The notes: generated from the letters alone by a model not told the origin. A stretch of DNA of 64,000 nucleotides from Bryoerythrophyllum caledonicum (GCA_963971425.1 OZ020517.1:2978501-3042500), one strand, 5' to 3'. Counted from the stretch's first letter, positions 10,449-21,925 are shown. Numbers and translations are program-made.

Positions 10449-11010
10449 TTAAAGAGTGAAGCTTTAGGTCACAAATTAGAAGGTATAAACTTGTGATATG
10501 TTCAAAAATAACAAACTCACATTTTTGTTAAATGTATTTAAAGGAATTAAATTCTTTTCATCTCATTATTTTGTATTAATCTGACAAAGAAAAGTTCCTT
10601 GAAAAATAACAACATATGAATATGATTTTATCAAATCCATGAATCATGAACTTTTCACGATCTTATTAAATCAAAACATTGAACTATATTCCGATAGTTG
10701 GAAATAATTATCTAATTGTAGACTATTCAAGCTCAAATTTGATATTGAGGGCATTTGCAAACACATTATCTAGAGTAAAAAAAAATTAAAGTATTGACAA
10801 CAACAAAAAATATAAAACTAAAACAAAGAAAATGATGGGTTTTATTTTGTAGAATCCAAATGATTTTTTTAACTACAAGTCATCGAATTGTTAACCAACA
10901 ATATAGAGGTAATTTGTTTTAATCTTATTCATACAAAAATTCATTAAATTTGGCAACATTCACGGGAATTACTAGAGTTTGAAGTGAAAGATGAAGGTTA
11001 CTTTCCTTTC
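10449..11010. other. AT-rich intergenic DNA
   Basis: No gene or element was recognised. The sequence is AT-rich with poly-A and poly-T runs. Confidence 0.4.
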
Positions 11011-11733
11011 CAAGAAAACAGAGTCCCTCCATGGCTACTTCCATGCACATGTAGAACCCAAAGATGCCATTGCAATGCTAGAGTTAAACCATACATACTA
11101 TGTGTCAAAGGACTACCATGTAAAGAACCTCCATCGGACCACATAAATACAAATCTTACTATCCAATTTATCAAATTCAAATATTGTAATGATAGATTTT
11201 TCCCAAAATCAATCATTTTTTTTCTTCTAGTAAGCACTAGCCAATAATTAATGACATTGCAGCCCTTGGATGGAAAGTTGACCCCTTTATTTTCATCATT
11301 GCGTGAGCTAGAGCTACTGTCTTTAACTCCTCTATGAAAAGTCTCAAAAAAACATCCAATATCCCCATTAATCCAATGAAAAGACATTCACAAAAGTTAA
11401 CACCATTGTTATCTAACATGCAATGTCCATACTTCTACACAAACAAAAACTTGAAAATAATCAACCTCTCCCAAAATGATACGATACTCCTTAATACCTC
11501 TCCAAACATGCATACAACCTTTACATATCATCTCTTGGAATTAAGTCATGTGACTCTGTGTGGTCTTTGCTTCCTGGTGCCTCGGTACTAGTTACATAGT
11601 GTCTACCCTCAAGAGGCGGGAGTAGTTCCATACTACTAAACCTATGTCCAATGGACATGGATTTAGTGGTGGAACAAACAAATACTTTATTCACTCCGGC
11701 CCCACTCAAGGACCGGAGTTCTTCTTCTTCTAT
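11011..11733 (+). mobile_element. LINE fragment F, 5'-truncated, plus strand
   Basis: The copy begins within the C-terminal restriction-like endonuclease region of ORF2: one frame reads NRVPPWLLPCTCRTQRCHCN, then GLP and TIQFIKFKYCNDRF, matching LINE-B at about 37,400-37,600. It ends with the family 3' terminus GTGTCTACCCTCAAGAGGCG through the hairpin near 11,690-11,718 and a (TTC) tail of three or four units. Imperfectly matched flanks containing TTTCCTTTC (11,002-11,010 and 11,734-11,742) are a probable target-site duplication. The catalytic PD motif is degenerate (KPY), so the copy is old and inactive. Confidence 0.8.
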
Positions 11734-12137
11734 TTTCCTTTCTATGAATAGAAGATCACTAGACTTAGACATCACTTGGCGGCAATAATTTGCACTCTAG
11801 AAGATCTAATTTATCATGGTTATAACTTACATTATGTTAAATCCTTGTACACCAAATTTTATTACAAAGAAGGCATGTAATATTTTTAAAACAAATGTGC
11901 AGAGTTATTTGTAAGATAAGGCCCAGACACCAAGAGTTTTGACCTCTTTTTTCAATTTAAATTATTGAAGTAAGTTTTGAATAGTTCAAAGTTTCTAAAA
12001 ATAGTTCAAAGAGAAAAAAGGCTACTAAGATTCAACATGTCCTCGCTTGCTTCTATATATATATAAGAGACTTGGATGTCAGAGTGTTGTTGGCCATTGT
12101 CCTTGTATGTGCGTCAATGTATTTCTAAAGTAATTAA
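11734..12137. other. AT-rich intergenic DNA
   Basis: Nothing recognisable apart from a short (AT)n run near 12,054-12,066. Confidence 0.4.
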
Positions 12138-12488
12138 GGTAAGCCCCCCTAAAACCGACAAGTTAAGGAATGTGCATATATGGAGAGAGGAGATAATTAT
12201 ACTATTATTTTTCAGTGATAGCCAATAGAATTACAATTCCAACCCAAGTGATTTCATATTTTTTCAATGAAAACTGAATTAGTTATGAATTTTCAAACTG
12301 TGCAACCATGTTTAGTGGGTGGCCATCAGTAGGTACCTCCCATAACCAACGACCAAAAGTAAGGGTCTTGACTAATAGCAAACCTCCATTTGGAGCTCAG
12401 TTGGTGGTAATGGGATGGAAGAGGATTAGATATACCCCAATTTAACAGGCGTTGGCTATGGGTTTTTGTCGGTTATGGAGAGGCTTAC
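12138..12488. mobile_element. MITE copy 1 with GTAAGCC inverted ends
   Basis: About 351 bp bounded by GGTAAGCCCCCCTAAAACCG on the left and GGTTATGGAGAGGCTTAC on the right, which are imperfect inverted repeats. A second copy at 15,184-15,536 matches it over its full length, including AAGGAATGTGCATATATGGA and GGGTTTTTGT(C/T)GGTTATG. It is non-coding. The flanks here are TTAA on both sides. Confidence 0.8.
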
Positions 12489-12764
12489 TTAAATGATTAT
12501 GGCCTGTATTGTTGTGTGCAAAAGTAATTGAATTTGATTGTTGGAATCACAATGCTATGTGCTAAAACCATACCATGCGCAATTGAAATGATTTGACAAC
12601 TTTTCATTTTAAATGTCCAAGCTCAACCATGTCAAATCATGTCAACGCAGCTCAGCCTAGAACATTCCAGAAGAACTTTGGATCCTTTTCACCAAATAAA
12701 TTGAGACTAGTTTCACACCAAAAACACTTCAATATGGCCTTTTCGGGGAAAAAAAAACGGTTGA

Positions 12765-13018
12765 ACCCCTAAAGGACCACGACCACTTTTGCTCTAAAAC
12801 CAGTCCAAAAATACCACTGCCCGGTGTCCCCACTTTTGGCTTTAAGTGGTACTAACTTTCAAACCACAAATCCAAAAAATAAAATAAAAATATGTCCACG
12901 AAGCTCTTATTAGAGGCAATCTAGAATAAAAATTTCAGAGAAAAATGATTTTTTTTCGAATTTTAGGAACCTGCCCAAAATCAGAAATCCCTCGAAGGAG
13001 ACTGTGGTCCTTTAGGGG
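12765..13018. mobile_element. TTAA-type MITE with 15-bp perfect inverted ends
   Basis: The left end CCCCTAAAGGACCAC and the right end GTGGTCCTTTAGGGG are perfect inverted repeats. The right flank is TTAA and the left is TGAA, one change away. The element is 254 bp and non-coding, with an internal motif AACCTGCCCAAAATC shared with the related element ending at 21,184. TTAA flanks with CCC-starting ends resemble the piggyBac pattern; no transposase is present, so this is inference. Confidence 0.72.
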
Positions 13019-14246
13019 TTAAAAAAAATAAATGTTTGAAACAATGCACATAAAAAATTATTTGACAAAAATGTAGGGTATTATTGTATTTAATCGATAC
13101 ATAAATGAAAAATATTGATACAATGAGAACAAAAAATTTGTAAAGGATGGAAAACACATTACGACATACAACATTTTCATTCCTAAGTGAGAAAAATGTA
13201 GTCATCATATTTGTACATGAACTGTATAATTTTTGTATATGAAATGCTCTATAAACATTTCAAATGAAGTTTTACATATACGGATGTATGCAGAATCTTT
13301 ATGTATACTGTAGTTTATTTCAAAAAATATATTTGCAATATGATATGTTTCTCATATGGAAACTATATGATATTTTAATATTTCATTTCCATCCAATTTT
13401 TATACCAAAGACTAATACATCAGGATTTTATATTGATTTTGTATACGAAATACTGTGTATACATTTTATAATGAGTTTTACATGTAAACATACTACTTAA
13501 TACCGTTATGTAAATTATATCGTTTTTTGAAATGTATATTTGGCAAGCTCTGCGCTAAATATTTGCTCTTAGAGCAGAGCTCTTGGTCCAATTCTCAGTT
13601 AGGGTTTGCCAAGACGTTGAGTTTTTCCGTGTGGCTTTTGCATCGTTGAGTGGGGAATAACAGATCTGTACAAATAGGTTGATTTGTGGACGTGGTTGGT
13701 GAATCACTTACCTTCCGTCGGACAAGGTCTTTGATATCTTATCCCATTCAATCCACAGAATTTGCAATTTGAATGCGGTCCAATTATTGGCCGCAAAAGT
13801 TAATTGTTTTGGAATCATCATTAGCAAAAATGTTGAGTTTCTGGACGATTGTTTTGAGATTTCGTGTAGAATATTTGATCAGCAATCTGATAAGCACAAA
13901 CAATCAATATTGATGCAAGGTTTAGGTTTTTGGAGTTTGAGATCTAGAAGCTAGCAAGGTTTTGGAGGATTTTGAATTTTGATTTAGTTGGTTGCAGGTT
14001 TTGTTAGGCGGTGGAGCATTCATTGTAGAGGACTAGGGTTTTGTGGAGTGATGCTTGATTTTGGTGAGAGGCGGTGGAGTTGTCGGGAGGTTTTGGCGGA
14101 AATGGATACTGCGAAGCATGTGCAATTGACGACGCAGGACAACTTTGCGACGTCGACGTTGTTGTTGCTGAACGAGTAGGTAGAGTAATTATGATTGAGC
14201 TTTCTGGCATATTACATTTGTATTCTCACAAAATTTCATGGTTTAA
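13019..14246. other. AT-rich DNA, then a GC-richer patch of unknown function
   Basis: The first part is very AT-rich with no gene. At 13,980-14,180 the base composition rises and CpG steps appear (GCGACGTCGACG), which suggests a promoter or first exon. A short frame there reads MDTAKHVQLTTQDNFATSTL before a stop, but I recognise no family and cannot extend it with a convincing splice. Confidence 0.35.
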
Positions 14247-14598
14247 CCCTTAAACGACAATTCATGGCCTGGGCGGGCAGCCCGAAATTGGATCACGGCA
14301 TCTTCTGTACTTGGACATCAATGATAGTGCACTTTTTGAACTTGGGCATCATGAATAAACCAATCAATGATGAGCTTGCAACCTCCTAAACGTTATCAAC
14401 CTACCTACCACAATCCTTTCCAAGCACAAATCACTCATACAAATTGTGATTTGAATTGTAAAATTTCACTTTGTGAATGCATCAAAAGAAGGTGATTAGA
14501 ATGATATCAAAAAATAAGTGAAAAGTTGAGTACAGGAAGAGCTACAGAGAAGATTCTGTAGAAACCAAGCCCCTCGGGCTGGCTCTGATGTTTAAGGG
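14247..14598. mobile_element. TTAA-flanked MITE
   Basis: The element is bounded by TTAA|CCCTTAAAC on the left and GTTTAAGGG|TTAA on the right. The nine terminal bases are perfect inverted repeats and the TTAA flanks are identical. Internal GCCCGAAATTGGATC and GCCCCTCGGGCTGGC are not obviously paired. It is about 352 bp and non-coding. Confidence 0.65.
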
Positions 14599-15183
14599 TT
14601 AAAGCTGTTGTGAAGATTGCATTCATGTCGTCCTCCCACACTTCTCTTCATCAGCTGAAAGAATCACATGCTATGATGCATGCATATGAATGTTGTTTTC
14701 ACAGATGTTTTTGGATAGGATTTATGAAGGATGATATGCTGAGGTATCCTATGTGTGAGTGCAATTGAAATTTGGACGATATTGACATCCCAATTGACGA
14801 TATCGACATCCCAATGGACTACTTTAAAAGTTTACGGTTGCTTACATTTTGTGGCGTGTTGAGTTTGCTAGTGCAGGTATTTCTCATGTTTTTTGTGTAG
14901 TTGATTACAAGGTGTAAGAATTGATGTATGTAATGTTACAAAAGTCTGTATTTGTGTTGAGCCCTTTTCTATGACATGTAGCATTTCAAATTCAGATCAT
15001 TATTGCACCTATGACATGGTTTAGAAGTTGGCCATATACTCTACATGTATGGTGTCATAGTTAAAAAGGTTCATATATTGAAAGATGTTAGATGAAGAAT
15101 CTATGTTTTAAAGGTGTAAATCTTGCTAATTTTTTATTCTAATACATATTTTATATTCTAAGAGTAAAAGAGTGACCATATAA
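14599..15183. other. AT-rich intergenic DNA
   Basis: No gene is supported. A short direct repeat, (A)TTGACGATATCGACATCCCAAT-like, occurs twice at about 14,779-14,817. Confidence 0.4.
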
Positions 15184-15536
15184 GGTAAGCCCCTCTAAAA
15201 CCGACAAGTTAAGGAATGTGCATATATGGAGAGAGGAGATATTTATACTATTATTTTTCAGTGATAGCCAATAGAATTACAATTCCTACTCAAGTGATTT
15301 CGTATTTTTTCGATGAAAACTGAATCAATTATGAATTTTCAAACTGCACAGCCATGTTTAGTAGGTGGCCAGCAGTAGGTACCCCCCCGAAACCAACGAC
15401 CAAAAGCAAGGGTCTTGACTAATAGCAAACCTCCATTTGGAGATAAGTTGGTGGAAATGTGTTGGAAGAGGGTTGAATATACCCCAATTTTATAGGCGTT
15501 GGCTATGGGTTTTTGTTGGTTATGATGGGGCTTACC
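15184..15536. mobile_element. MITE copy 2 with GTAAGCC inverted ends
   Basis: About 353 bp, closely matching the copy at 12,138-12,488 along its whole length. The ends extend into the flanks as a longer inverted repeat: CCATATAAGGTAAGCCCC on the left and its complement, GGGGCTTACCTTATATGG, on the right. The exact border and target duplication cannot be fixed because the flanks are themselves palindromic. It is non-coding. Confidence 0.8.
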
Positions 15537-15574
15537 TTATATGGCCCCCGTAGACCTATAAGGTATCACGCAAA

Positions 15575-15885
15575 CCTTGGATGGCCTTTGGATCTCTTTA
15601 TTGACCCTGGTCGAGCGTTGCACCAAACCTCAGCCTCTGGTGGGTCCATTTTTCTAGCCTTGCTTGATTCAAGGTTCTAGAGTTTTTTTTAGTTTTTTTT
15701 TTTCAAAATTGGGGCATGAGGCCTCAAATTACCCCTAGCGGCCCAACCTTGGATCAAGTAGGGCCCCCCTCCAACATAAAAATAGGGGCCGGATTTGTCC
15801 CTACCCTCCCCCACCCTTCCAAGCCTGAGGCTTGCTGCAACGCTCGACCGGGGTATTTAGGCAAATCCATGGCCCTTGCCCCGTT
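15575..15885. repeat. foldback repeat with imperfect inverted arms
   Basis: GGTCGAGCGTTGCACCAAAC then CTCAGG-like sequence near 15,607-15,640 is complementary to CTGAGGCTTGCTGCAACGCT then CGACC near 15,828-15,852. The pairing continues outward with GGCCTTTGGATCT against ATCCATGGCCCTT. It resembles a small foldback MITE; no target duplication was identified. Confidence 0.5.
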
Positions 15886-15935
15886 TGGGACAACGGGCCA
15901 ATATGCTAGTTTCATATAAAAGTATATATGCTTTT

Positions 15936-16028
15936 GTCTTCTGGGCATCGATATAGTGAAAGGAATGAACAGACACTTCATTCACGCCGACCTTCTAAGA
16001 AGGCCGGAGTTCTTACTACTACTACTAC
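15936..16028 (+). mobile_element. LINE fragment G, extreme 5' truncation with a TAC-type tail
   Basis: Only about 60 bp of the family 3' end survive: GAACAGACACTTCATTCACG, then the hairpin GCCGACCTTCTAAGAAGGCC and GGAGTTC. The tail continues as TTACTACTACTACTAC rather than TTC. The copy is flanked by a perfect 13-bp duplication, TATATATGCTTTT (15,923-15,935 and 16,029-16,041), confirming a separate target-primed insertion. It is the shortest family member here. Confidence 0.82.
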
Positions 16029-16041
16029 TATATATGCTTTT

Positions 16042-17077
16042 CATATCGAAACGAGGCCCTGGGATTTTCCTTATGTAGCAATAATGGCCCACATGAGTAG
16101 ACAGGAAATGGGTCACTGTAGACCAGACGAAACAGAAGTCTAGTACGTCCGGAATATATCACATCCTGCACAATCTACTGATTTCATAGATGATGTCCTG
16201 CACAGTCTATCCTCCTGGTACACTCACATCTTGAGTCATCCATAGAATCGTGTACACGGCATTATACCGACACACCTAATGTTTTCTGTTGAACCGAGTC
16301 ACGCCGAAACAAACCGATGAGGAAGAATCAGGACACTTGCTCAGTCCACTCTCCGTCGGAACAGCATCCTGTCCAAATGCCAGAGACAAATTCATTAGCA
16401 GTTCACCTTACTGCATCACGCGTCAACGGCTTTGCACTTTCATACCAGCAAAGGCGTGTGAATATGCTGCTCTTTTGCGAAAAAGAGCTGGGACCTTCAA
16501 ATGCTGTGTGCAGGAAATTCGTGGGCCAGTATAGTTGTAGTACTGCCAACAACCAGTGGTGCTAGCTGTGCACGCAACACTCCTCGGGTACTACTTCAGT
16601 ATCAGGTTATGATAATCGTTACCTCGGGAGTTTATTCATGTTTCAAGAGGACTTGCTGAATTTAGGAGGAGATTGCTAGACTTGTAGTGAAGAATACCAT
16701 TTAGGTGAGAGCTCAAGCTGCAGAAGTTGATTGGATTTGGATGTTGGTTTTTGTTGAGCATCTTTCGTTGCAGATTGAGGACAGTTTGTAGGCATTTGTG
16801 AGCGGAATTTATGTGACTATTTTCAAGCGGCATTCTTTCTTTGTAACATGGGGAGCTTGATATTATCCTTAGGCAGCTGGAACAGGTGAATTTGGTGTAC
16901 TGGAGATCAGCTTTTGCTGTGGCTCGGTTGTTGATAGGTCTGAACCTCGTGCAAGAAGTGGGACTGATTCACAAATTATGAGGATAATTCATTTTCCGGC
17001 TCCTAGATAGAGCACCTTGAATTAGTAGCAATTTCGAAACTGTCGGGAGTCCAGCGAAATTGCCACAGGATTGCACC
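16042..17077. other. upstream region of the GT92 gene
   Basis: No gene is supported. The last several hundred bases should contain the promoter and 5' UTR of the following gene. Short overlapping frames at 16,289-16,565 have no recognisable domain. Confidence 0.4.
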
Positions 17078-19711
17078 ATGGCGAAGACAGATAACGATCA
17101 GAAGCCGGTAGAGAGAGACACAGAGGCGCTCCTGAAATCGAGGGAGAAGCAGACGTCGACGTGCAGGAAGGACCTGCTGCACATCAAGTTCCAGATCAAG
17201 AGCGTCGTCTGCACCATGGTCGTCGCAATGGTGTGCTTCCTAGCGGCGGCGCAGCTTCTCCCTCCCAGCGGCGGCTACGACGCCAAGTTCTGGAGTCTCT
17301 TCCAAAGCACAACTGCACTAGAACCTGGACCACCTCACCCATCCTCCATAGATCACCATGAGAGTACTCTCAACACATCCTCCATAGATCTGCGTCACGG
17401 CGAGGTCCGCGTCTTCACACCCCACGGGCTTGCGACGCACCTCTACATCGAGATGAGCGCTTACCGCGGCGGCCCGCGCGCGTTCTCCGTCGTGGGCCTC
17501 ACCTCGAAATCCCTCGAGACGCACCACAAGCCAGCGTACGCGTGCGAGTGGGTCAGCTTTGGCAGCGGCCGCGTCGTCGCGGGGCGTGCGCAGAAGATCA
17601 AGCCTGACTGGAAGTACGGGAAGCTGTACACCGTGGTGGTGACTGCGTGCTCGTTTGCGGAGGACGTGGGAGTGCGCGGCGAGGGCGGCGAGCTCATCTT
17701 GTATGTGGGATATGGCGACCGATTCCGAGACCCGGAGCGCGTAGTGGTGCTCTCGGAACCCGAGAATGCGTACAATGCAAGCGCATTTGAGCCCCAGAAC
17801 TTTCCCTATGATTATGTCTACTGTGGATCGTCGGTGTACGGCGATATCAGCCCAGAGCGGATGCGCGAATGGATGGCGTACCATGCAAAACTATTCAGCG
17901 AGAAGTCGCATTTCATCCTTCACGATTCCGGGGGGTTTCACGAGGACGTGCTCAAGGTGCTTCAACCGTGGATCAAACTAGGACGCGTCACATTGCAGAA
18001 CATAAGACAACAGGAAATTTACGACGGATATTATCACAATCAGGTATCTATGACAAAAGTGAAGGTATTTTTTTGAAATTATCGAGGACGAAATCTATGA
18101 CATTAGATACATGACATGACATTTATGACATGTATCTATGACCAAAAGAAGGCAGCTGCATGGAACTTCTGGCCAATGTTGTTTAGAAAGGTCTTGAAAA
18201 TACGTAGGAATGTTTTAAAGTGTTTATTAGTTTTTTTGTCCTTGATTATGATGATGTTGTATTTTTTGGTCTTTCACAACATGAGCGCCTCAGTAGTAAT
18301 CATGTAGAAAGGGGTATCAGACTAGTATCACTTGGAAAGTGCACATTTTAAAACTCTATGGATTTCTTGTGGTAAGTTCTGATTCATTAAATTATTTTAT
18401 GTCATCAGCTGATCTTGAGGAGTTTTGTGGATGTTGCAGTTTTTGGTGGTGAATGACTGTCTGTTCCGGTCGCAGTTCATGGCAAACTGGACTTTCTTTT
18501 TCGACATAGATGAGTATATATATGTGGATCCGTCGACGAATCTGTCGGCTGTGCTCAACAGGGGTGCCAATGTCACTCAGATTACCATCCCACAAGTTCG
18601 GATGGCAACTGGAATGTGTGTGGTGGAAAATACCAGTACTTCTCAAGCGGCTGAAGTCAATAGGTACAAAGATTTTCATCACTTAGGCAGTTTTACAGTG
18701 CTTGAGTCTGAGGTTCAAAGTGAGTTTAACCCCTAAAGGACCAAGGCATTTTAGAGGAATCTCTACTCCATTGATTAAATGAACCTTAGAGAATATAATT
18801 GTAGGATCTCTTGAGAATATAAACTTATATGAGATGCAGCGGTAAATTTTTTGTAAGTTTTTGACCCTATGTTTGAAAGCTATTTGGTTTGAAAGATAAT
18901 TGCCACTCAAAATGAAAAAATCCTTTAGGAGTTAAAATACACACAAACAGCCTTCATGTTCCCACCATAAAGTCACACCACATCTAACAAGGATTTAAAT
19001 AGGCCACCTACTCTGTAAACAACATCCCTACATATGAAAGGGCCCTCTAGTTACATTGGTTGATATATATAGTTACATGGTTGATAGATACCTTACGCAT
19101 TGGTCGGTTTTGTATATAATTAATTCACAATAGAGATTGTCCAAAAATTTTGGAAAATTCAAGGGATTTGTCTAAGGTGATACCCATGTAATGCTAAGGT
19201 CATACCTATTTAATATCTAGATGATATATGTGTAATACCTAGGTGATGTCCATTATGTCCAAACCATTGTGAATTGGAAAAAATAACAAATCTGGCAGGG
19301 AGTGTCCAAACCCGACCGATGCATACGGTATATCGAATGTTAATATTAATTGTCTTGTTTGTAAGCAGGAAATGGGGATTTGAGAAGTTACTTTACCAAA
19401 AGCTTATGATCAGAGGGGTACACCAAGACCGCAAGTATGCAATTCAAGCCCGCCACGCCGCAGCCACTGGGATTCACATGTCAAAAAACATGCGTACAGG
19501 GAAGCACCTTACTGCTAAAGGGATGCGCTACTACCATTACCATGGGAACATTACTAAGAGGGAGGACGTCTGCAGTATTTATGTTGATCCAAGAAACCAA
19601 ACAGCTTTGATTGGATACGGAGTTCAGCTTGATAAAACTATGGCCACCATGGCAAAGGATGTGAAATCCTTTGAGCGCAAGAGCATTGGGACACTCTCCT
19701 ACATTTTATAA
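17078..19711 (+). CDS. GT92 glycosyltransferase, galactan synthase (GALS)-like, three exons
   Basis: GALS proteins are Golgi type II membrane enzymes that extend beta-1,4-galactan side chains of pectin. Exons are 17,078-18,043, 18,440-18,663 and 19,369-19,711, with GT-AG borders (AATCAG|GTATCT; GTTGCAG|TTTTTG; AATAG|GTACAA; AAGCAG|GAAATGG). The product is about 510 residues, near the usual GALS length. A single N-terminal hydrophobic segment (VVCTMVVAMVCFLAAAQLL) is the membrane anchor. GT92 landmarks include FPYDYVYCGSSVYG, YHNQFLVVNDCLFR, the DXD-type FFFDIDEYIYVDP, RKWGFEKLLYQ, RKYAIQARHAAATGIHMS and YYHYHGNIT. The ATG at 17,078 sits in a strong CACCATGGCG context. Intron 2 contains a TTAA-type MITE, and a LINE 3' end starts about 25 bp past the stop. 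The gene looks intact; substrate assignment is by family. Confidence 0.88.
18730..18931. mobile_element. TTAA-flanked MITE in GT92 intron 2
   Basis: A 202-bp element bounded by TTAA|CCCCTAAAGGA and TCCTTTAGGAG|TTAA; the 11-bp ends match except for one base. Its interior is shared with the repeat at 2,005. It is non-coding and lies wholly within the intron, so it should be spliced out. Confidence 0.75.
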
Positions 19712-19735
19712 GAAACCTGTGGCCAGTAGAAAGTA

Positions 19736-20370
19736 GAAGAAGAAGAACGTCGGTCTCCAAAGAAGGCCGACGTGAATAAAGTGTCTATTCATTCCACTAC
19801 TAAGACCATGCCCACCGGACAGGGAATTAGTAAGCTGGAACTACTTCCCCCTTTCGAGGGTAGACACTGTGTAACAAGTAGCCAAAAACCACATAACCCG
19901 TCAACCACAAGAGTAACAAGGAAGGATGCGGGGGGGAGGAGAGAGGGAGAGGAGATAAAGAAGGAGGGGAGGGATAGATGGAGAACCGGGTGTGTTTCGC
20001 AATATCAAGGATTAAATTAAAGTAAATAGGTAGTTTTAAAGGGGGTCTTGTGTATAGGGAAGGGCTTTGTTGTTTTCAATTTTGCGTTTATGTAGAAGGA
20101 TGGACATAGCGTGTGTATGGCAATGACGTTAATATTCTTGAAAGTGCTTGTAATTGTATTAATGGGAATTTTGAAGGTGTCTTCTAGGGTTTTTATAGAT
20201 GGGATAAAGGTGGTGGCGCGGGCACCGGCTGTGATTACCATAAGGGGGTCAACTTTCCATCCGAGGACAATAATGTCCTCTATAAGGGGTTGGTATTTAT
20301 TAATTTTGTTTTCGATTGTTTCTGGGGAAAATCTGTCATTACAGTATGTGAATTCGATGAATTGAATGGT
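19736..20370 (-). mobile_element. LINE fragment E, 5'-truncated, in the GT92 3' UTR region
   Basis: On the minus strand it starts inside the restriction-like endonuclease region of ORF2 (the QFIEFTYCND segment at about 20,330-20,370) and contains VITAGARATTFIPSIKTLED before ending in the conserved 3' terminus and hairpin (19,748-19,775) with a GAA (TTC in sense) tail of about four units. The tail lies about 25 bp after the GT92 stop codon. The C-terminal coding part is close to LINE-C. No clear target duplication was seen. Confidence 0.82.
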
Positions 20371-20682
20371 ATGTTAGCTATTTGTGTGAAAAATTTGAGG
20401 TCAATTCAAGGGGTAATAGATGTAGAAATATACACTTTAGTGAAAGGGGGTACAAAATGATGACAATTACTACAAAAGTGATATGAAATTGTTTACTTCA
20501 TACAAGTTGTTGCATTTGAGAATCCCAATGGTGGAAACTTTCAATTTATTTTTTCACTCATTTTAGAAAAAGAAACGACTAAAATTAGTAAAATCCATAA
20601 TTTTCATGAATATATGGAATAAATAAAGCATTATGGGAAAGGGCAGTGCTTGAAATTGGGTGGCCAATTTGACCCGTTATTG
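20371..20682. other. AT-rich intergenic DNA
   Basis: No gene or clear element was recognised. Confidence 0.4.
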
Positions 20683-21184
20683 ACCGCCCTCCCAGTTAGA
20701 CGAAATTTTTTATAAATTTTTATTTTTATTTTTATTTTTATTTTTATTTTTAATTTTTTTTGGCGGGCCCGCTTCTGGCGCGGGACGCTGGCAGGCCAGT
20801 TGACGGCTGGTTGTTTGCTGTTTTTTTTAAATTATTTTAATAACTCTTTTAAAAAATTTCAATGCTTTTTCTCCTTGGACTTCGTGCTAGAAGTCTGGAT
20901 TCCATTCCTCGCCCTTTCTGTCCCAAAATTCTGCCCCTTTTTTCTCCTCAAATTGCATTGGTTGACATGGCTGCCCCTATAGTCCAGAGTCCCCATTTTT
21001 ACCTTTGAAAGCTAATAACTTTTGAACCAAAAGTCCAAAATCATATTTGAAAAATTCCCCATATAGATTTCATCAAGGACAATGTAGTGTAAAATTTTCA
21101 TAAGAATCGGAGTATTTTTTCCACTCAAAGGTACATGCCCAAAATCCCAAACGTACGTGGTACGTACACTTAGGCTTTTAGGGG
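20683..21184. mobile_element. probable TTAA-type MITE with uncertain left end
   Basis: The right end TAGGCTTTTAGGGG|TTAA (to 21,188) matches the family at 12,765 and 9,635, and the interior shares AGTCCAAAATC and GTACATGCCCAAAATCCC with 12,765. The proposed left end, TTGA|CCCGTTATTGACCGCCC, is only approximate. A (TTTTA)n run lies at about 20,716-20,752. Confidence 0.42.
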
Positions 21185-21754
21185 TTAACTACTGAACCAT
21201 GCAATAAGTGGTAAGGATTCAATGGAGGCATCTCTTGAGGTGATCATGTGTGTTTCAAGAATGTAGTAGAGATGTGATGAAACGGTAAGATTTGGAAAAG
21301 AGAGGCTAAGGTGAAAACTTTGAAGCTTGAAGGCATTTCTATCATGGTCTAAATGTGTCACAATAATATTTGGGTTATGTGGAGACAATTGCAGTTTATA
21401 TTTAGAATTTGTGAAATTTTGTACAAAGATGCAAGAAGATAAGAGTTACATGGAATAAAATGTTTATTTGCATTGGAACTATAAATTTTTTTAATCTCAT
21501 CTAAAAGGAAAACTTCTCAAGTGCAGGCATCTTCAACAGCTCCAATTTTTTTTGCTAGAATACTTTACTAAATGTGAGATTTTCAATACAAGCTGTAATA
21601 TTAATTTCCATCATATTGGTAAGAAAAAATTGTGAAAAATTGCATTTAAATCCAAGTCAAACATTTTCACCCATTGTCTCACATCGTCGTGTAAGGTACC
21701 GAAAACTACTTCTTTTCCACATAAATCTTAGAGATCTTCATCTTTTTTATTTCA
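21185..21754. other. AT-rich intergenic DNA left of the nested LINE block
   Basis: No gene is supported. This is the original genomic flank into which LINE-C inserted. Confidence 0.4.
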
Positions 21755-21767
21755 TAATTTTTCCACA
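21755..21767. repeat. left target-site duplication of LINE-C
   Basis: TAATTTTTCCACA here is repeated exactly at 62,272-62,284, 40.5 kb away, and brackets the whole nested block. It abuts the GAA (TTC in sense) tail on this side. Confidence 0.85.
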
Positions 21768-21788
21768 GAAGAAGAAGAAGAAGAAGAA

Positions 21789-21925
21789 CGCCGGTCTCCG
21801 AAGGAACTCGCGTGAATAAAGTGTCTGTTTGTTCCACTACTAAGACCATGCCCACCGGACAAGGAATTAGTATGCTGGAACTACTTCCCCCTTTCGAGGG
21901 TAGACACTATGTAACAAGTAGCCAA
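21789..21925 (-). repeat. LINE-C 3' terminus
   Basis: Contains the family 3' block (in + orientation GTGAATAAAGTGTCTGTTTG through CGAGGGTAGACACTATGTAA). The hairpin is broken: CGCCGGTCTCCGAAGGAACT no longer pairs fully with CGCG, unlike other copies. Confidence 0.85.

Noticed and set aside
16289-16565. Short overlapping frames upstream of GT92 as a small gene
   Set aside because: No domain, no splice pattern and no supporting context.
17060-18076. GT92 start at 17,060
   Set aside because: The codon is TTG; the ATG at 17,078 in a CACCATGGCG context is the natural start.
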